From: Bacteroidota bacterium
GTDB lineage: Bacteria; Bacteroidota; Bacteroidia; Bacteroidales; CAIWKO01
Reading direction: 5' to 3'
Assembly (NCBI GenBank): GCA_037133915.1
Contig: JBAXND010000030.1
Span: 1 to 49,505, forward strand
DNA: 49,505 bases
Positions 34,623 to 43,459 of this stretch are shown piece after piece. Below the pieces are notes generated by a model. The model saw only the letters and a list, made by a program, of their open reading frames with translations. It had not been told where the DNA came from and made no database searches. Made by a program: the position numbers and the translations under genes. Position 1 is the first letter of the stretch, and each line of letters begins with the position of its first letter.

Positions 34623-35518
34623 TGTGTATGTCTCCAGAAATCATAAAAGTTGAACCACTGATTGGGATAACGCTTAACAATGCGCTCCAGCTCGGCGGCA
34701 TATTCAGTTACTACCTTTTTCAGGCTGTTATCGCGCTCTTTAAGCTGATTGAAGTTTTCAATCCAGCGTGGCGGCGTGGCGTAAAAATGGTAATGTGTTT
34801 TGCTTTCTTTCATCGCGAAAGCGTATGTAACGGGCACCTTGTATTTGCCGGCCATATAGAACGGACCTACGGGGAATAATGCTTCCTTCCCCAGAAATGA
34901 GCATGAAATTACTTTATTTCCTTCAAAGAAGCGGTCGCCATTCATAGCAATAATCTCTTTATTTTCAAGTGCTTCTTTTATTTTTTCAAGGTGTGAGATG
35001 CCATCTTTTATTACGATGATATTTACATTTTTGTTCACCAGAACGCCGCTCATATATTGTTTGATTTTTTCATGTTCGGCGTCGAACATCAGAACATTGA
35101 TTCGCGTATTGAGGCGTTCGAGAAGCTGTCCGGCGATTTCCCAATTTCCAACGTGTGCATTTACGAGTATTCCGCCCGTTTTGTCTTCAACCATTTTGCG
35201 TAAATGGTGCTCGCCGTCGAAGTCATACGTGTACTTTTTTACAAATCCGGAAAGCACGGCAATGCGGTCTACCAGCACTTTGCCAAAAGCAACATAATTG
35301 GAATATACGTTGAAATATGCCTTGATTTTTCCGCGTTTGAGTCCGGTGCGGTAATAATTATAGGATGCCTTATGGGCTTCACCCGACGAAAAAAGAAAGT
35401 AAACGGCAACAATTTTCAGAAAAAAGTACGAGAACGAAAGTCCAAAAGTGCGGATAAAAAATACGAAAATCCGGTATCCGGTAATTCCGCCGCGGGTTTG
35501 TCCTTTCCATTGATTCAT
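34619..35518 (-). CDS. LpxL/HtrB-like lysophospholipid acyltransferase
   Basis: A 299-residue membrane-associated acyltransferase of the LpxL/HtrB family (LPLAT). One N-terminal hydrophobic helix (about residues 20-50) is followed by the catalytic H(x)4E-type motif in ILVNAHVGNWEIAGQLLERL (about 116-135). The later blocks AMNGDRFFEGN and CSFLGKEALFPVGPFYMAGK follow. The C-terminus QWFNFYDFWRHT is typical. In aryl-polyene and flexirubin loci, members of this family are thought to move the finished chain from ACP to a lipid or sugar acceptor at the inner membrane. It lies 33 bases after the ACP gene. Confidence 0.9.
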   Translation of the reverse strand: MNQWKGQTRGGITGYRIFVFFIRTFGLSFSYFFLKIVAVYFLFSSGEAHKASYNYYRTGLKRGKIKAYFNVYSNYVAFGKVLVDRIAVLSGFVKKYTYDFDGEHHLRKMVEDKTGGILVNAHVGNWEIAGQLLERLNTRINVLMFDAEHEKIKQYMSGVLVNKNVNIIVIKDGISHLEKIKEALENKEIIAMNGDRFFEGNKVISCSFLGKEALFPVGPFYMAGKYKVPVTYAFAMKESKTHYHFYATPPRWIENFNQLKERDNSLKKVVTEYAAELERIVKRYPNQWFNFYDFWRHTQ

Positions 35519-35551
35519 CAGTTTCCTCCCGAGCTGTAATTATTTCTGGGA

Positions 35552-35800
35552 CTACTCTGTTTTAACGCGTTCAATTACGTAATCGTAGAAATCCTGTAAT
35601 GTCTTCACGTTAATCATTTCTTCACCTTTAACTTTAAAGCCGAAGTTCTTTTCAATAATGACGATAATATCAACAAAATCAAGGCTGTCAATGCCTAAAT
35701 CGTTTTTCAGTAAAGCTTCGGGAACCAGTTGTTCTTCCTGCAATTCGAATTCTTCAATCAGAAATTCATTAATCTTTTTGAGTACATCTTCTTTAGTCAT
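35552..35800 (-). CDS. Acyl carrier protein (second copy)
   Basis: An 82-residue acyl carrier protein. The phosphopantetheine site is NDLGIDSLDFVDIIVIIEKN with the Ser in DSL (about residue 37). I place the start at the ATG at 35800 (MTKEDVLKKINEF); a GTG at 35806 adds two residues. It lies between a ketosynthase gene and the acyltransferase gene. Its recognition helix differs from the ACP at 25017, which suggests the two carriers have separate roles, for example chain building and hand-over. Confidence 0.93.
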   Translation of the reverse strand: MTKEDVLKKINEFLIEEFELQEEQLVPEALLKNDLGIDSLDFVDIIVIIEKNFGFKVKGEEMINVKTLQDFYDYVIERVKTE

Positions 35801-35831
35801 GGGCACGCGTATTTTTTTTTAATAATGGAGT

Positions 35832-37052
35832 TTATTTTACTTTTCGGATAAGAAGGGAAGAATTCGTTCCGCCGAATCCAAAAGAATTAGACAAAAATAC
35901 ATCAAATTCTTTCTCAACCGTCTTAGGGTTAATATTTAGTTTTGCTGAAAACTCATCAGGTGTTTCAAAATTGAGATTTGGAGCAATGAAATTATTTTTC
36001 ATCATCAGCAAAGAGTACACGATTTCACTTGCCCCCGCCATCCAGCACTCGTGGCCGGTCATGGATTTGGTAGAGCTCACATAGGGTTTGTTCTCACCGA
36101 AAATATTATCAATTGCCACCGCTTCGCTCATGTCGCCATGCGGTGTTGAGGTGGCATGTGCATTAATATAATCTACTTCCGAAGGGTCTATACCTGCATC
36201 TTTGAATGCGCTTTTCATGGCGCGTGTAAGACCGTCGACCGCCGATTGTGAGATGTGCTCGCCGTTGGACGAAAATCCGTAACCGATAATCTCACCTAAA
36301 ATCGGAGCACCGCGTTTTATGGCCGATTCGTAACTTTCGAGAATAACTGTTGCTGCGCCACCACTAGGCACCAAGCCGTCACGGCTCTTGTCAAATGGAC
36401 GCGATGCTCTGTGGGGGTCGGATTCAAGCATTGAGAATGCGCTGAGTGCATCAAAACTGCCCATGGAATACTCATTCACTTCCTGGGCGCCGCCGCACAC
36501 AACCATATCCTGAAGACCGGTTTTAATCATCAGATAACCCATACCCAGTGCATGTGAACCACTTGCACAGGCAGCGCTCACGGTGAAGTTGATGCCGCGA
36601 AGTTTGAAGATTACCGAAAGATTCATCGTTACGGTAGAGTTCATCGACTGAAAAATATAGCCCGAACCCAACAGCATGGTGTCTTTTTTCTCGCGCACAA
36701 TGTCTGTCGACTTTATAACGGCCAGCGCAGAACTGTCGTTGCCAAAAATAACGCCTGCTTCATGCGTATCAAAATACGACTGGTCCAGACCTGCCTCTTT
36801 CATCGCTTCAAGCGTACTCAGAAAGGCATATTCACCCTGTTCCGCAAGACCTACGCGCATGCGGCGGTCGAGCATCCCTTTCAGGTTGGGCGCTTCAAGC
36901 ACACCTGTAAGTGAAGAGCGAAAGCCCATCTCTTTACGTTTCTGATCAACGCCAATGCCCGATTTCCCTAAGTAAAGCGATTCTTTTACTTCTTCAAGAT
37001 TTTTTCCAATGCACGAATATATGCCCGTGCCTGTTATCACAACCCTGTTCAT
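35832..37052 (-). CDS. Beta-ketoacyl-ACP synthase (KAS, third copy; aryl-polyene type)
   Basis: A 406-residue ketosynthase with intact Cys (VSAACASGSHALG, about residue 160), His (NAHATSTPHGDMSEA) and second His (KSMTGHECWMAGASEIV). The ACASGSH and GHECWMAGASE variants are those seen in ketosynthases of aryl-polyene-like clusters, not in housekeeping FabF. The correct start is the ATG at 37052 (MNRVVITGTGIYSCIGKN), since the frame to 37061 opens with TTG. It lies 32 bases before the ACP gene. It is likely the main elongating enzyme of the cluster. Confidence 0.92.
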   Translation of the reverse strand: MNRVVITGTGIYSCIGKNLEEVKESLYLGKSGIGVDQKRKEMGFRSSLTGVLEAPNLKGMLDRRMRVGLAEQGEYAFLSTLEAMKEAGLDQSYFDTHEAGVIFGNDSSALAVIKSTDIVREKKDTMLLGSGYIFQSMNSTVTMNLSVIFKLRGINFTVSAACASGSHALGMGYLMIKTGLQDMVVCGGAQEVNEYSMGSFDALSAFSMLESDPHRASRPFDKSRDGLVPSGGAATVILESYESAIKRGAPILGEIIGYGFSSNGEHISQSAVDGLTRAMKSAFKDAGIDPSEVDYINAHATSTPHGDMSEAVAIDNIFGENKPYVSSTKSMTGHECWMAGASEIVYSLLMMKNNFIAPNLNFETPDEFSAKLNINPKTVEKEFDVFLSNSFGFGGTNSSLLIRKVK

Positions 37053-37146
37053 ACCAAACAATTAATAATTAATAATGAACAATGAATAATATTTTAACTT
37101 TCAAATTCAACTCACAACTCACGACTTACGACTCACGACTTACGAC
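37053..37146. repeat. Intergenic tract of CGACTTACGACTC-type iterations
   Basis: A 94-base gap. Text of the form AACTCACGACTTACGACTCA is iterated from about 37110 to 37150 and enters the last codons of the FabG gene. The first half is AT-rich with ATTAATAATTAATAATGAAC. Same vocabulary as at 33204-33258. No gene seen. Confidence 0.6.
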
Positions 37147-37875
37147 TTACGTGTGAAGTCCACCATTCACCGAAATCACTTCACCTGTAACATACGATGC
37201 CTGCGGCGATGCCAGAAAACCAACAACGGCTGCCACTTCTTCGGGTTTGCCAAACCGTGCTACCGGTATCATTGCTTTAACCTGATTCTCGTCAAAATCT
37301 TTGGTCATATCCGTGCGGATAAATCCCGGAGCTACGGCATTTACAGTAACATTCTTTTTGCCTACTTCCTGAGCAAGTGCTTTGGTAGCGCCTATCACGG
37401 CTGCTTTTGCTGCCGAATAATTTACCTGGCCCGGAAGCCCTTTTATTCCCGAAAGGGAAACTACATTTACAATGCGCCCGTATTTGTTCACCAGCATATC
37501 TTTAAGCAAACGACGGGTAATGTAGAAGAAGCCGTTCAGGTTGGTGTTCATTACATCAAACCATTCTTCATTCTTCATCCACATCATCAGTGCATCGCGG
37601 CGTATTCCTGCGTTGTTCACCAGCACTTCAATATACGCATCGGGATGGGCTGTGTACCATGCCTCAATCGCCTGTTCAAATTCATCCTGTACGGCAACAT
37701 TAAAGGGCATCAATTCGCCCGTGCAGCCTGCATTTTGCAATTGTGTGAGGGTATCTTCAGCTTCTGCTTTATTGGACACATAATTTACAAGTACGTGATA
37801 TCCCATGCTGCCCAGCTGAAGGCAAATTGCTTTGCCTATACCTCTTGAACCACCTGTTACCAGTGCGTATTTCAT
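37147..37875 (-). CDS. 3-oxoacyl-ACP reductase (FabG-like SDR)
   Basis: A 242-residue short-chain dehydrogenase that should reduce 3-oxoacyl-ACP with NADPH. The cofactor loop is VTGGSRGIGKAI (about residues 6-17), NNAG is near 88, the catalytic Ser lies in VVSLSGIKGLPG (about 137-148) and the Tyr-Lys pair in YSAAKAAVIGATKALAQE. The C-terminal AVAPGFIRTDM and GEVISVNGGLHT are typical. Length is normal for FabG. It starts 3 bases after the radical SAM stop, so both are probably cotranslated. The stop codon falls within the simple-repeat tract. Confidence 0.92.
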   Translation of the reverse strand: MKYALVTGGSRGIGKAICLQLGSMGYHVLVNYVSNKAEAEDTLTQLQNAGCTGELMPFNVAVQDEFEQAIEAWYTAHPDAYIEVLVNNAGIRRDALMMWMKNEEWFDVMNTNLNGFFYITRRLLKDMLVNKYGRIVNVVSLSGIKGLPGQVNYSAAKAAVIGATKALAQEVGKKNVTVNAVAPGFIRTDMTKDFDENQVKAMIPVARFGKPEEVAAVVGFLASPQASYVTGEVISVNGGLHT

Positions 37876-37878
37876 CGG

Positions 37879-38970
37879 TTAAATATTTTTAGGTGCTTTA
37901 ATTGTTCCGTCATCCTGAATGCTTATTTGCTTCTCGTTGTGCCAACATAACGGATCCGATGCAAAGCAATCGCCTGTGAGGTGATATGCCATGCCGCGAC
38001 AGCCGTAACATTCCATATTCATGTTGCAGGATTTGCAACTGCCGTGAATGTGCTCGTCAATCTGGCGCAGTGATTTTAAAATGGGTGATTGTCTGATGAT
38101 GTCGCCTAATTTATCGTGCCTGATATTTCCCAGTTTGATATTGACGCCCACACAGGGATACACATAGCCGTTGGACGCAATTACAACGTTATACAGATGC
38201 CTTTTACAGCTCAGACCGGCAATGGGAGGATGGGGATTCCAGGTATAACCGTATTTTTCTTCATCAATTTTAAGCAGACGTTCGAACAGTGCCTGAAGGT
38301 CTTCTATCTTCACATTCAGGTCGTGCCCTTTGGCTCTTCCCTGAAAGGTAATCATTTCAAAGTAGGGGATGATGTTGCGGTCGCGGGCCCATTGCCACAT
38401 TTCCGGTATCTCATCATAATTCTGTTTGCAGATAATGGATTCCACACCCAGCAGGTTTTTTTCTGCAAAACCGGATTCCTGAAGTATTTCGAGCGCTTTT
38501 TTGATGTAATCTCCGGCGCCCTTCATGCCTGCCAGAAAATCCTGAACATCAGGTTTAAGGCTGTTGAGTTTAACCACGAGCTGAACGTTCATCGAGAGCA
38601 GTTCGTCGGCCAGTTCGCGTGTCATTACGGTACCGTTGGTGAAAATATCCTGCTCCATGCCCAGTGAATGGATGTAGCGCACAATTTCCATGATATCTTT
38701 ATGCAGAAATGGTTCGCCGCCTCCAATGATGCTGACGTTCTTTGCACCGCATTGTTTTCCTTGTAAAACTACGTCTTTCAGCTCTGCTGTAGTAAGTTCG
38801 TTACTCAGTTTTTTGCCGGAATCGTTATAACAATAGATACACCTGTAGTTGCAAATATGACTTGTTTCCAGATCAAGTGTCAGTATTTTGTTGTTTATCC
38901 TTGCGTCGTCTATCTGGTTCTGAGTAAAGTTGAGGCCATAAACGGCTTCAGGGTTGCGTAGTGTTTTCAA
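37879..38970 (-). CDS. Radical SAM/SPASM-like enzyme
   Basis: A 363-residue radical SAM enzyme, first gene of the cluster. The 4Fe-4S motif CNYRCIYC (CxxxCxxC, Cys40, Cys44, Cys47) is followed by IGGGEPFL (about residues 82-89). The C-terminal Cys-rich segment CKSCNMNMECYGCRGMAYHL, then CFASDPLCW, resembles a SPASM/twitch region binding extra Fe-S clusters. SPASM enzymes usually modify peptides or dehydrogenate alcohols. No precursor peptide gene is evident, so a small-molecule or acyl substrate is possible. No ATG is available upstream: the frame opens with TTG at 38970, and the next Met falls after the cluster motif. Confidence 0.87.
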   Translation of the reverse strand: MKTLRNPEAVYGLNFTQNQIDDARINNKILTLDLETSHICNYRCIYCYNDSGKKLSNELTTAELKDVVLQGKQCGAKNVSIIGGGEPFLHKDIMEIVRYIHSLGMEQDIFTNGTVMTRELADELLSMNVQLVVKLNSLKPDVQDFLAGMKGAGDYIKKALEILQESGFAEKNLLGVESIICKQNYDEIPEMWQWARDRNIIPYFEMITFQGRAKGHDLNVKIEDLQALFERLLKIDEEKYGYTWNPHPPIAGLSCKRHLYNVVIASNGYVYPCVGVNIKLGNIRHDKLGDIIRQSPILKSLRQIDEHIHGSCKSCNMNMECYGCRGMAYHLTGDCFASDPLCWHNEKQISIQDDGTIKAPKNI

Positions 38971-39313
38971 CGTGTTATAGTTTAAATTTATTCAATATAG
39001 AGTAGATAATTAGTATTAAATCAGGCATTTATAAAAACATCGACTTGCCGATTTGTGATAACGTGCAAAAATAATCAATTTCCGAAACTTTTCCGCGTTT
39101 TTGCGAATCAATAAAATTGATTTATAACAAATGGAATGATGGAGCAGTTGATAATAAGCATATTAATATAATTACTGAGTCGGGTTATATGTAACTTACA
39201 TGGAAAAATGATGAACGAATTGCTTGATATGCGAAGTCTTAATATAATTAAAGCGGAAAAGGTAAGTCCGGGGTATGAAATATTTCTGAATTGTTCTTTC
39301 TGAGAAAAACCGG
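38971..39313. other. Intergenic region of 343 bases upstream of the biosynthetic cluster
   Basis: No gene is seen on either strand. It is AT-rich and holds a likely promoter for the cluster (-7 box at 39066-39073, minus strand). The self-complementary GAAATATTTC is near 39278. No clear terminator for the TonB-dependent receptor gene is visible. A regulator binding site could be here but cannot be named. Confidence 0.5.
39066..39073 (-). promoter_or_regulatory. Candidate -7 box for the biosynthetic cluster
   Basis: TATTTTTG on the minus strand, about 95 bases before the TTG start at 38970. No good -33 match at 19-21 bases. It is the best match to the Bacteroidota consensus in this gap. Confidence 0.33.
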
Positions 39314-41713
39314 TTAAAAGATTATTCGGTACTGCGGAATTATCATTCTGCCAAGTTGGTAGGTGAAATAAGTTTCGCCGGTTTTATGATTGAATGTTTG
39401 GGTATAGACATTTTTCTGATTAAAAATATTCGTTATTTCCAGTGACCATTCGACGGTGATTCTTTTGCCGTTCATTTTGTAAATGAGTTTCAGATCCGTG
39501 CGATTGTAATACGGGAATTGTTTTGAATAAGCCAGTTCGTCAATATAAACAGGCTTTTTAGCGGCCATTGACTCATCGGTATTTATCGGTGAATAGCGTT
39601 GCCCCCCACTGAGCGTAGTTTTTAAATTGACAGTAAATGATTTTTTGCGTTTTTCTTCTTTCTTTTTTCTGAATTTGAGATTGAATTCTTTACCTGCCAG
39701 CATATTGACAATGTAATTGCTGTTAAAGGCAGTATTGCGTTCCACGTTATCGCTTCCGCGGTATTTTGATTCGAACAGGCTGACCGTTCCCAGATAATAG
39801 AATCCGCGGCTCATGAATCGCTCCAGAGTCAGCTCTGCGCCATAGTTACGACCGCTTCCCGAATTGATTAAAGTGTCGGGCGAAAACACTTCAAAATTTG
39901 CACCCTGATTGAGCAGCGAATAACTGTCGTGCTGCATTTTATTTACAGGCACATTGTAGATATACTGATAATAAAGTTCCGTTTTCAGACGCGTATTTTC
40001 GGTAATGCTCCAGTCATATGAAAATGCAAAATGATGACTGCGGATAAAATCAAGATTGGTATTCGTGCGATGATACGAACCGTCGATAAGTTCAACCTGA
40101 TTGTAAAAAACCGTTGGTGTTGCCAGCTGGCTGTGCATTCCGTAACCTATTCCAAAAGATTGTGTGGGCATGAAATTCCATTTCAATGAAATGCGCGGTT
40201 CTGCCGACCATGACTGCGTATTGGTGAGGTATTGCCCGTGAATTCCCGTATTCAGAACAATATTTTCCCGTAATCTAAACTGCCATTCCACATAAGGTTG
40301 AAGCAGGTATTGAAATCCCGAGAAATCATTTTTCTGCGTAAAGCGGTTGACGTTTTTTTTATAAATACTGTCGTTCAGATTGAGTGAAATATCTGAAAAT
40401 TCAAATCCTGTTCGAAGGTTATGCCTTGCACTGAATTTCTTATTAATGAAGAAGGAAGCACTCAGCCGGCATTCAATGAGGTTGCTGCGCTGGTAAGGCG
40501 TGATGGCAATGAGTCCGGGTGTTACGGAATCTTTTAAGGTGCGAAAACCATGGTAAGTAGCGGCAATGATTGTTTTAGTATACGTGCTCGAGTTTATGAT
40601 GTAAGTATGTGAAAGTCCCGTTACTGCCTGATTTGAGAAGTTAGTGAGGTCCCAGCCTTCTGATCCGTAGAAGTCTATTTTTTCTTTAGTAGTGTCTTTT
40701 TTACTGTCGAGGAAGGAAATCTCGCTTAGTCCTCCAAATCCAAACAGCGTAAAGCTTCCGATTTTTGTACGCGGGATATTTATTTTGAAAAGCACATCCT
40801 GGTATTTGGGAATGCCCTGTCCGGTTCCCAGCTGAATGCCCATTTTACTGAAAACATCGAGGGTTGAATAGCGGTAATTTAAAATGTAGGACGCAGCTGT
40901 TTTTTTATTCAGCGGACCTTCGGCACTCAGCTCAATACCGTTAAATGCAACCTGTCCCATAAATTCATGGTGTTCATCATTGCCGTTTATCATCTTTAAA
41001 TCGAATACACCGGAAATTGCATTACCGTATTCAGCCGGGAAAGCAGCCGTGATGAAATCAGAATTGGATAGCAGATTATTTCGCAGAATACTGATGGGAC
41101 CACCGGTTGTACCGAATCCCGCAAAGTGGTTTGGATTTGGAATGTCAACGCCATCAACGCGCCACAGCAGCCCCGACGGCGTATTGCCGCGTATTACAAT
41201 GTCGTTGCGGCTGTCGTTATTTCCTGTCACGCCCGCAAAATTTGAAGCCATACGTGCTACATCGCTGCGCGCTCCTGCGTATTTGTCACTTTCTTCAATG
41301 GTGAATGTACGTGCGCTTACGGCGGCCATTCGATTTATAGATGATGATTTGTCGCTTTCCGCAGATATCACCACTTCCTTACCTGCATAAATACGCTCCT
41401 CCATCCCAATATTCAGGATGAGTTCATGGGCGGCATTCAGCTCTAGATTATTCAGTAAAATGTCGTTATAGCCAATGTAGCTTATTTTAATTCCGGCTCT
41501 TCCGATGGGTACCTTTTCAAGTCTGAAACGACCGTTGCTGTCGGCAACCGCACCACGCAAAGGATTGCTGTTAATCAGCACTACTGCGGCTCCCGGTAAT
41601 GGCATCTGAGAGTTTTTATCCACTATTGTACCTCGGATGGTCTGTGTATAATTCTGCGCGAACAGAAACTGTGCGATGAGAATATAGAATATAAAAAGTG
41701 CAGCTCTTTTCAT
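39314..41713 (-). CDS. TonB-dependent receptor-like outer-membrane protein
   Basis: A 799-residue outer-membrane protein. After the signal peptide (cleavage near LFAQ, residue 20) comes a carboxypeptidase-regulatory-like domain (TIRGTIVDKNSQMPLPGAAV, about residues 24-43, to about 110). A plug domain follows (DVARMASNFAGVTGNNDSRN, IVIRGNTPSGLLWRVDGVDI, about 150-260), then a beta-barrel that ends in YRIIF. It should bind and import a ligand with TonB energy, or act in export or adhesion. No SusD partner is present, so it is not a standard SusCD glycan system. It is not in the same operon as the biosynthetic cluster (343-base gap), and no ligand can be named. Confidence 0.88.
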   Translation of the reverse strand: MKRAALFIFYILIAQFLFAQNYTQTIRGTIVDKNSQMPLPGAAVVLINSNPLRGAVADSNGRFRLEKVPIGRAGIKISYIGYNDILLNNLELNAAHELILNIGMEERIYAGKEVVISAESDKSSSINRMAAVSARTFTIEESDKYAGARSDVARMASNFAGVTGNNDSRNDIVIRGNTPSGLLWRVDGVDIPNPNHFAGFGTTGGPISILRNNLLSNSDFITAAFPAEYGNAISGVFDLKMINGNDEHHEFMGQVAFNGIELSAEGPLNKKTAASYILNYRYSTLDVFSKMGIQLGTGQGIPKYQDVLFKINIPRTKIGSFTLFGFGGLSEISFLDSKKDTTKEKIDFYGSEGWDLTNFSNQAVTGLSHTYIINSSTYTKTIIAATYHGFRTLKDSVTPGLIAITPYQRSNLIECRLSASFFINKKFSARHNLRTGFEFSDISLNLNDSIYKKNVNRFTQKNDFSGFQYLLQPYVEWQFRLRENIVLNTGIHGQYLTNTQSWSAEPRISLKWNFMPTQSFGIGYGMHSQLATPTVFYNQVELIDGSYHRTNTNLDFIRSHHFAFSYDWSITENTRLKTELYYQYIYNVPVNKMQHDSYSLLNQGANFEVFSPDTLINSGSGRNYGAELTLERFMSRGFYYLGTVSLFESKYRGSDNVERNTAFNSNYIVNMLAGKEFNLKFRKKKEEKRKKSFTVNLKTTLSGGQRYSPINTDESMAAKKPVYIDELAYSKQFPYYNRTDLKLIYKMNGKRITVEWSLEITNIFNQKNVYTQTFNHKTGETYFTYQLGRMIIPQYRIIF

Positions 41714-41720
41714 TTCTATG

Positions 41721-41728
41721 CAAAGGTA
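41721..41728 (-). promoter_or_regulatory. Candidate -7 box for the TonB-dependent receptor gene
   Basis: TACCTTTG on the minus strand, 8 bases before the ATG at 41713, which would give an extremely short leader. The -33 element is weak. Confidence 0.42.
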
Positions 41729-41827
41729 GGAAAATTAAAGGCAGGCATTTGAAACGTGATAAATCTCTGGTCGTGCAATCAATTTATCAGCTTCATCTAA
41801 TAAATTATTTCATAGAAAATGGCGGCA

Positions 41828-43444
41828 TCATTTAATGATCTTCTGGATAATTATTTTATTTATCCGTATTGTGAAAATGCCCGAAGTGAGTGCCGAAATA
41901 TCAAGGTCGGTATAATGTGCCTGTTGATAATTTTTGGAAATGAGCAGGTGTCCTGTTGCATCAAACACTTCGATGGTGCTGATACCATCGTCAAAATGAA
42001 TAGAAATTATTTCTTTAGCAGGATTCGGATATACACTGAAATTGCGGTTGCTGTATTCTTCAGTTACTCCCGAACAAATATCAAAATTAATATCAATGCC
42101 TGCACTTCCGGTACACTGATTATTGTTGGTCACAGTAACTGTGTATGTCCGAATACCAGTCCCAAAGCCATTGGTGTCGGCGGTTATAAATTCCAGATTG
42201 CTTCCGGTTGACCAGTTGTATTGTGAATAATCGGCACCGGCATCCAGAAGAATGGATGAGCCGGAACAAACCATGGTATCGTTGCCAATGAAGGGCACAG
42301 GGCGCGGATTTATAGTAAGGGAAATCGTATCACTGAATGAGCTTCCGCAGGCATTTATTGCATTTATATAATAGTGGCCGTTTTGTGCAGGCAGTGCATT
42401 CGTAATAGTATACACGCTGTCGGTTGCCGCAGATTGAAATACATTATTGAAGTACCAACCCAGATTCATAGGAGTAAAACTATTGATGTGTGCTCTCAGA
42501 AATGCATTGCTGCCTTCGCAGATGGCAGTGTCAGGTGTAAGCATCATTGCTGTGGGAGCTGTGTTTACGCTTACATTTATCAATGACGTAGAATCTGAAC
42601 CAAGGCTATTGGTAACTATGCAGCGATATGTACCTGCATTTAACGGACCGGTATTTGGGATGCTTAGAGTGCTGTCGCTGAATGTTCCTATTGATGTGCC
42701 GTTTCTCTTCCATGTGAATGAAAGAGGGGCGGTGCCGCTTGCATGAACTTTTAATTTCAGCATACTGCCTGCACAAACAGCGGTATCATTTGTGTGTCCT
42801 GTAACATTTGGCGCAACAGGTGCTGCAACCGTTGCCACCTGTATATTATCAAACTTCACAAAATAGACATTCGAATTATTATAGCCGCAGCTGGGTTCAA
42901 TGTAGAACAGCACATTCGACTTATTCGTTACATTGGAAAGAAAGTATTTTACCTCTACTCTTGCCCAGGTAAGGGCAACATTAAATCTAAATCCGTAACC
43001 GTTTGCACCAAAATTCACCATGCTTTCCACACCATTTATTTTAACACTGCTTACATCATTGTGGTAGGCACTTCCTCCCTGATCCCATAGGTAGAATCGA
43101 ATCTGATCATTGGGCTGTGCTGCAAAATAGGAGTTGCAAAAATCGAATGACAGAACAACGGTGTCTCTTCCTGTGCAATTGACCTGCGGCAGCCGTAAAA
43201 AATTACCCCAGTAACTGTTCCATGAACTTGAATAACCTGCATATCCGCCCGGATTTCCTCCGCTTGCAACATAACTGATAGCGGTGTTTGAACTGGGGGC
43301 GAACCAGGCAGTGGTAGGCGCGGAACTGCCGTGAGTGAGCACATCAGAATTGAAAGGCTGCGGACCAAGGAGGATTGTCTGAGCATTTATTTCAAAATTG
43401 AAGCATAGAAATACGGAGACGAATATCAGAAAGCAGGTTCTCAT
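41828..43444 (-). CDS. T9SS type A cargo with Ig-like domains
   Basis: A 538-residue secreted protein. After the signal peptide (MRTCFLIFVSVFLCF..., cleavage near INAQ) is a beta-sandwich domain of about 190 residues (GNFLRLPQVNCTGRDTVVLS) that may bind a ligand. Ig-like domains follow, with LKLKVHASGTAPLSFTWKRN and GTYRCIVTNSLGSDS (about residues 230-300), then LRAHINSFTPMNLGWYFNN. The C-terminus is a type A T9SS domain (SVYPNPAKEIISIHFDDGIS ... TSGIFTIRI). The correct start is the ATG at 43444, since a perfect promoter lies in the extra frame upstream. The last 80 residues resemble those of the adhesin at 43540. Confidence 0.87.
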   Translation of the reverse strand: MRTCFLIFVSVFLCFNFEINAQTILLGPQPFNSDVLTHGSSAPTTAWFAPSSNTAISYVASGGNPGGYAGYSSSWNSYWGNFLRLPQVNCTGRDTVVLSFDFCNSYFAAQPNDQIRFYLWDQGGSAYHNDVSSVKINGVESMVNFGANGYGFRFNVALTWARVEVKYFLSNVTNKSNVLFYIEPSCGYNNSNVYFVKFDNIQVATVAAPVAPNVTGHTNDTAVCAGSMLKLKVHASGTAPLSFTWKRNGTSIGTFSDSTLSIPNTGPLNAGTYRCIVTNSLGSDSTSLINVSVNTAPTAMMLTPDTAICEGSNAFLRAHINSFTPMNLGWYFNNVFQSAATDSVYTITNALPAQNGHYYINAINACGSSFSDTISLTINPRPVPFIGNDTMVCSGSSILLDAGADYSQYNWSTGSNLEFITADTNGFGTGIRTYTVTVTNNNQCTGSAGIDINFDICSGVTEEYSNRNFSVYPNPAKEIISIHFDDGISTIEVFDATGHLLISKNYQQAHYTDLDISALTSGIFTIRINKIIIQKIIK

Positions 43445-43459
43445 GAGAATGATTTTTTG

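Noticed and set aside
22757..38970. Classifying the locus as a standard flexirubin or aryl-polyene cluster
   Set aside because: Ammonia-lyase, DarA/DarB, aryl ligase and glycosyltransferase genes are not present in the window, and two radical SAM genes are additional. The resemblance is limited to the KS/ACP/dehydratase/acyltransferase core.
39314..41713. A SusCD-type glycan utilisation locus around the TonB-dependent receptor
   Set aside because: No SusD-like lipoprotein or glycoside hydrolase lies next to it, and the 799-residue length is shorter than the usual SusC length of about 1000 residues.
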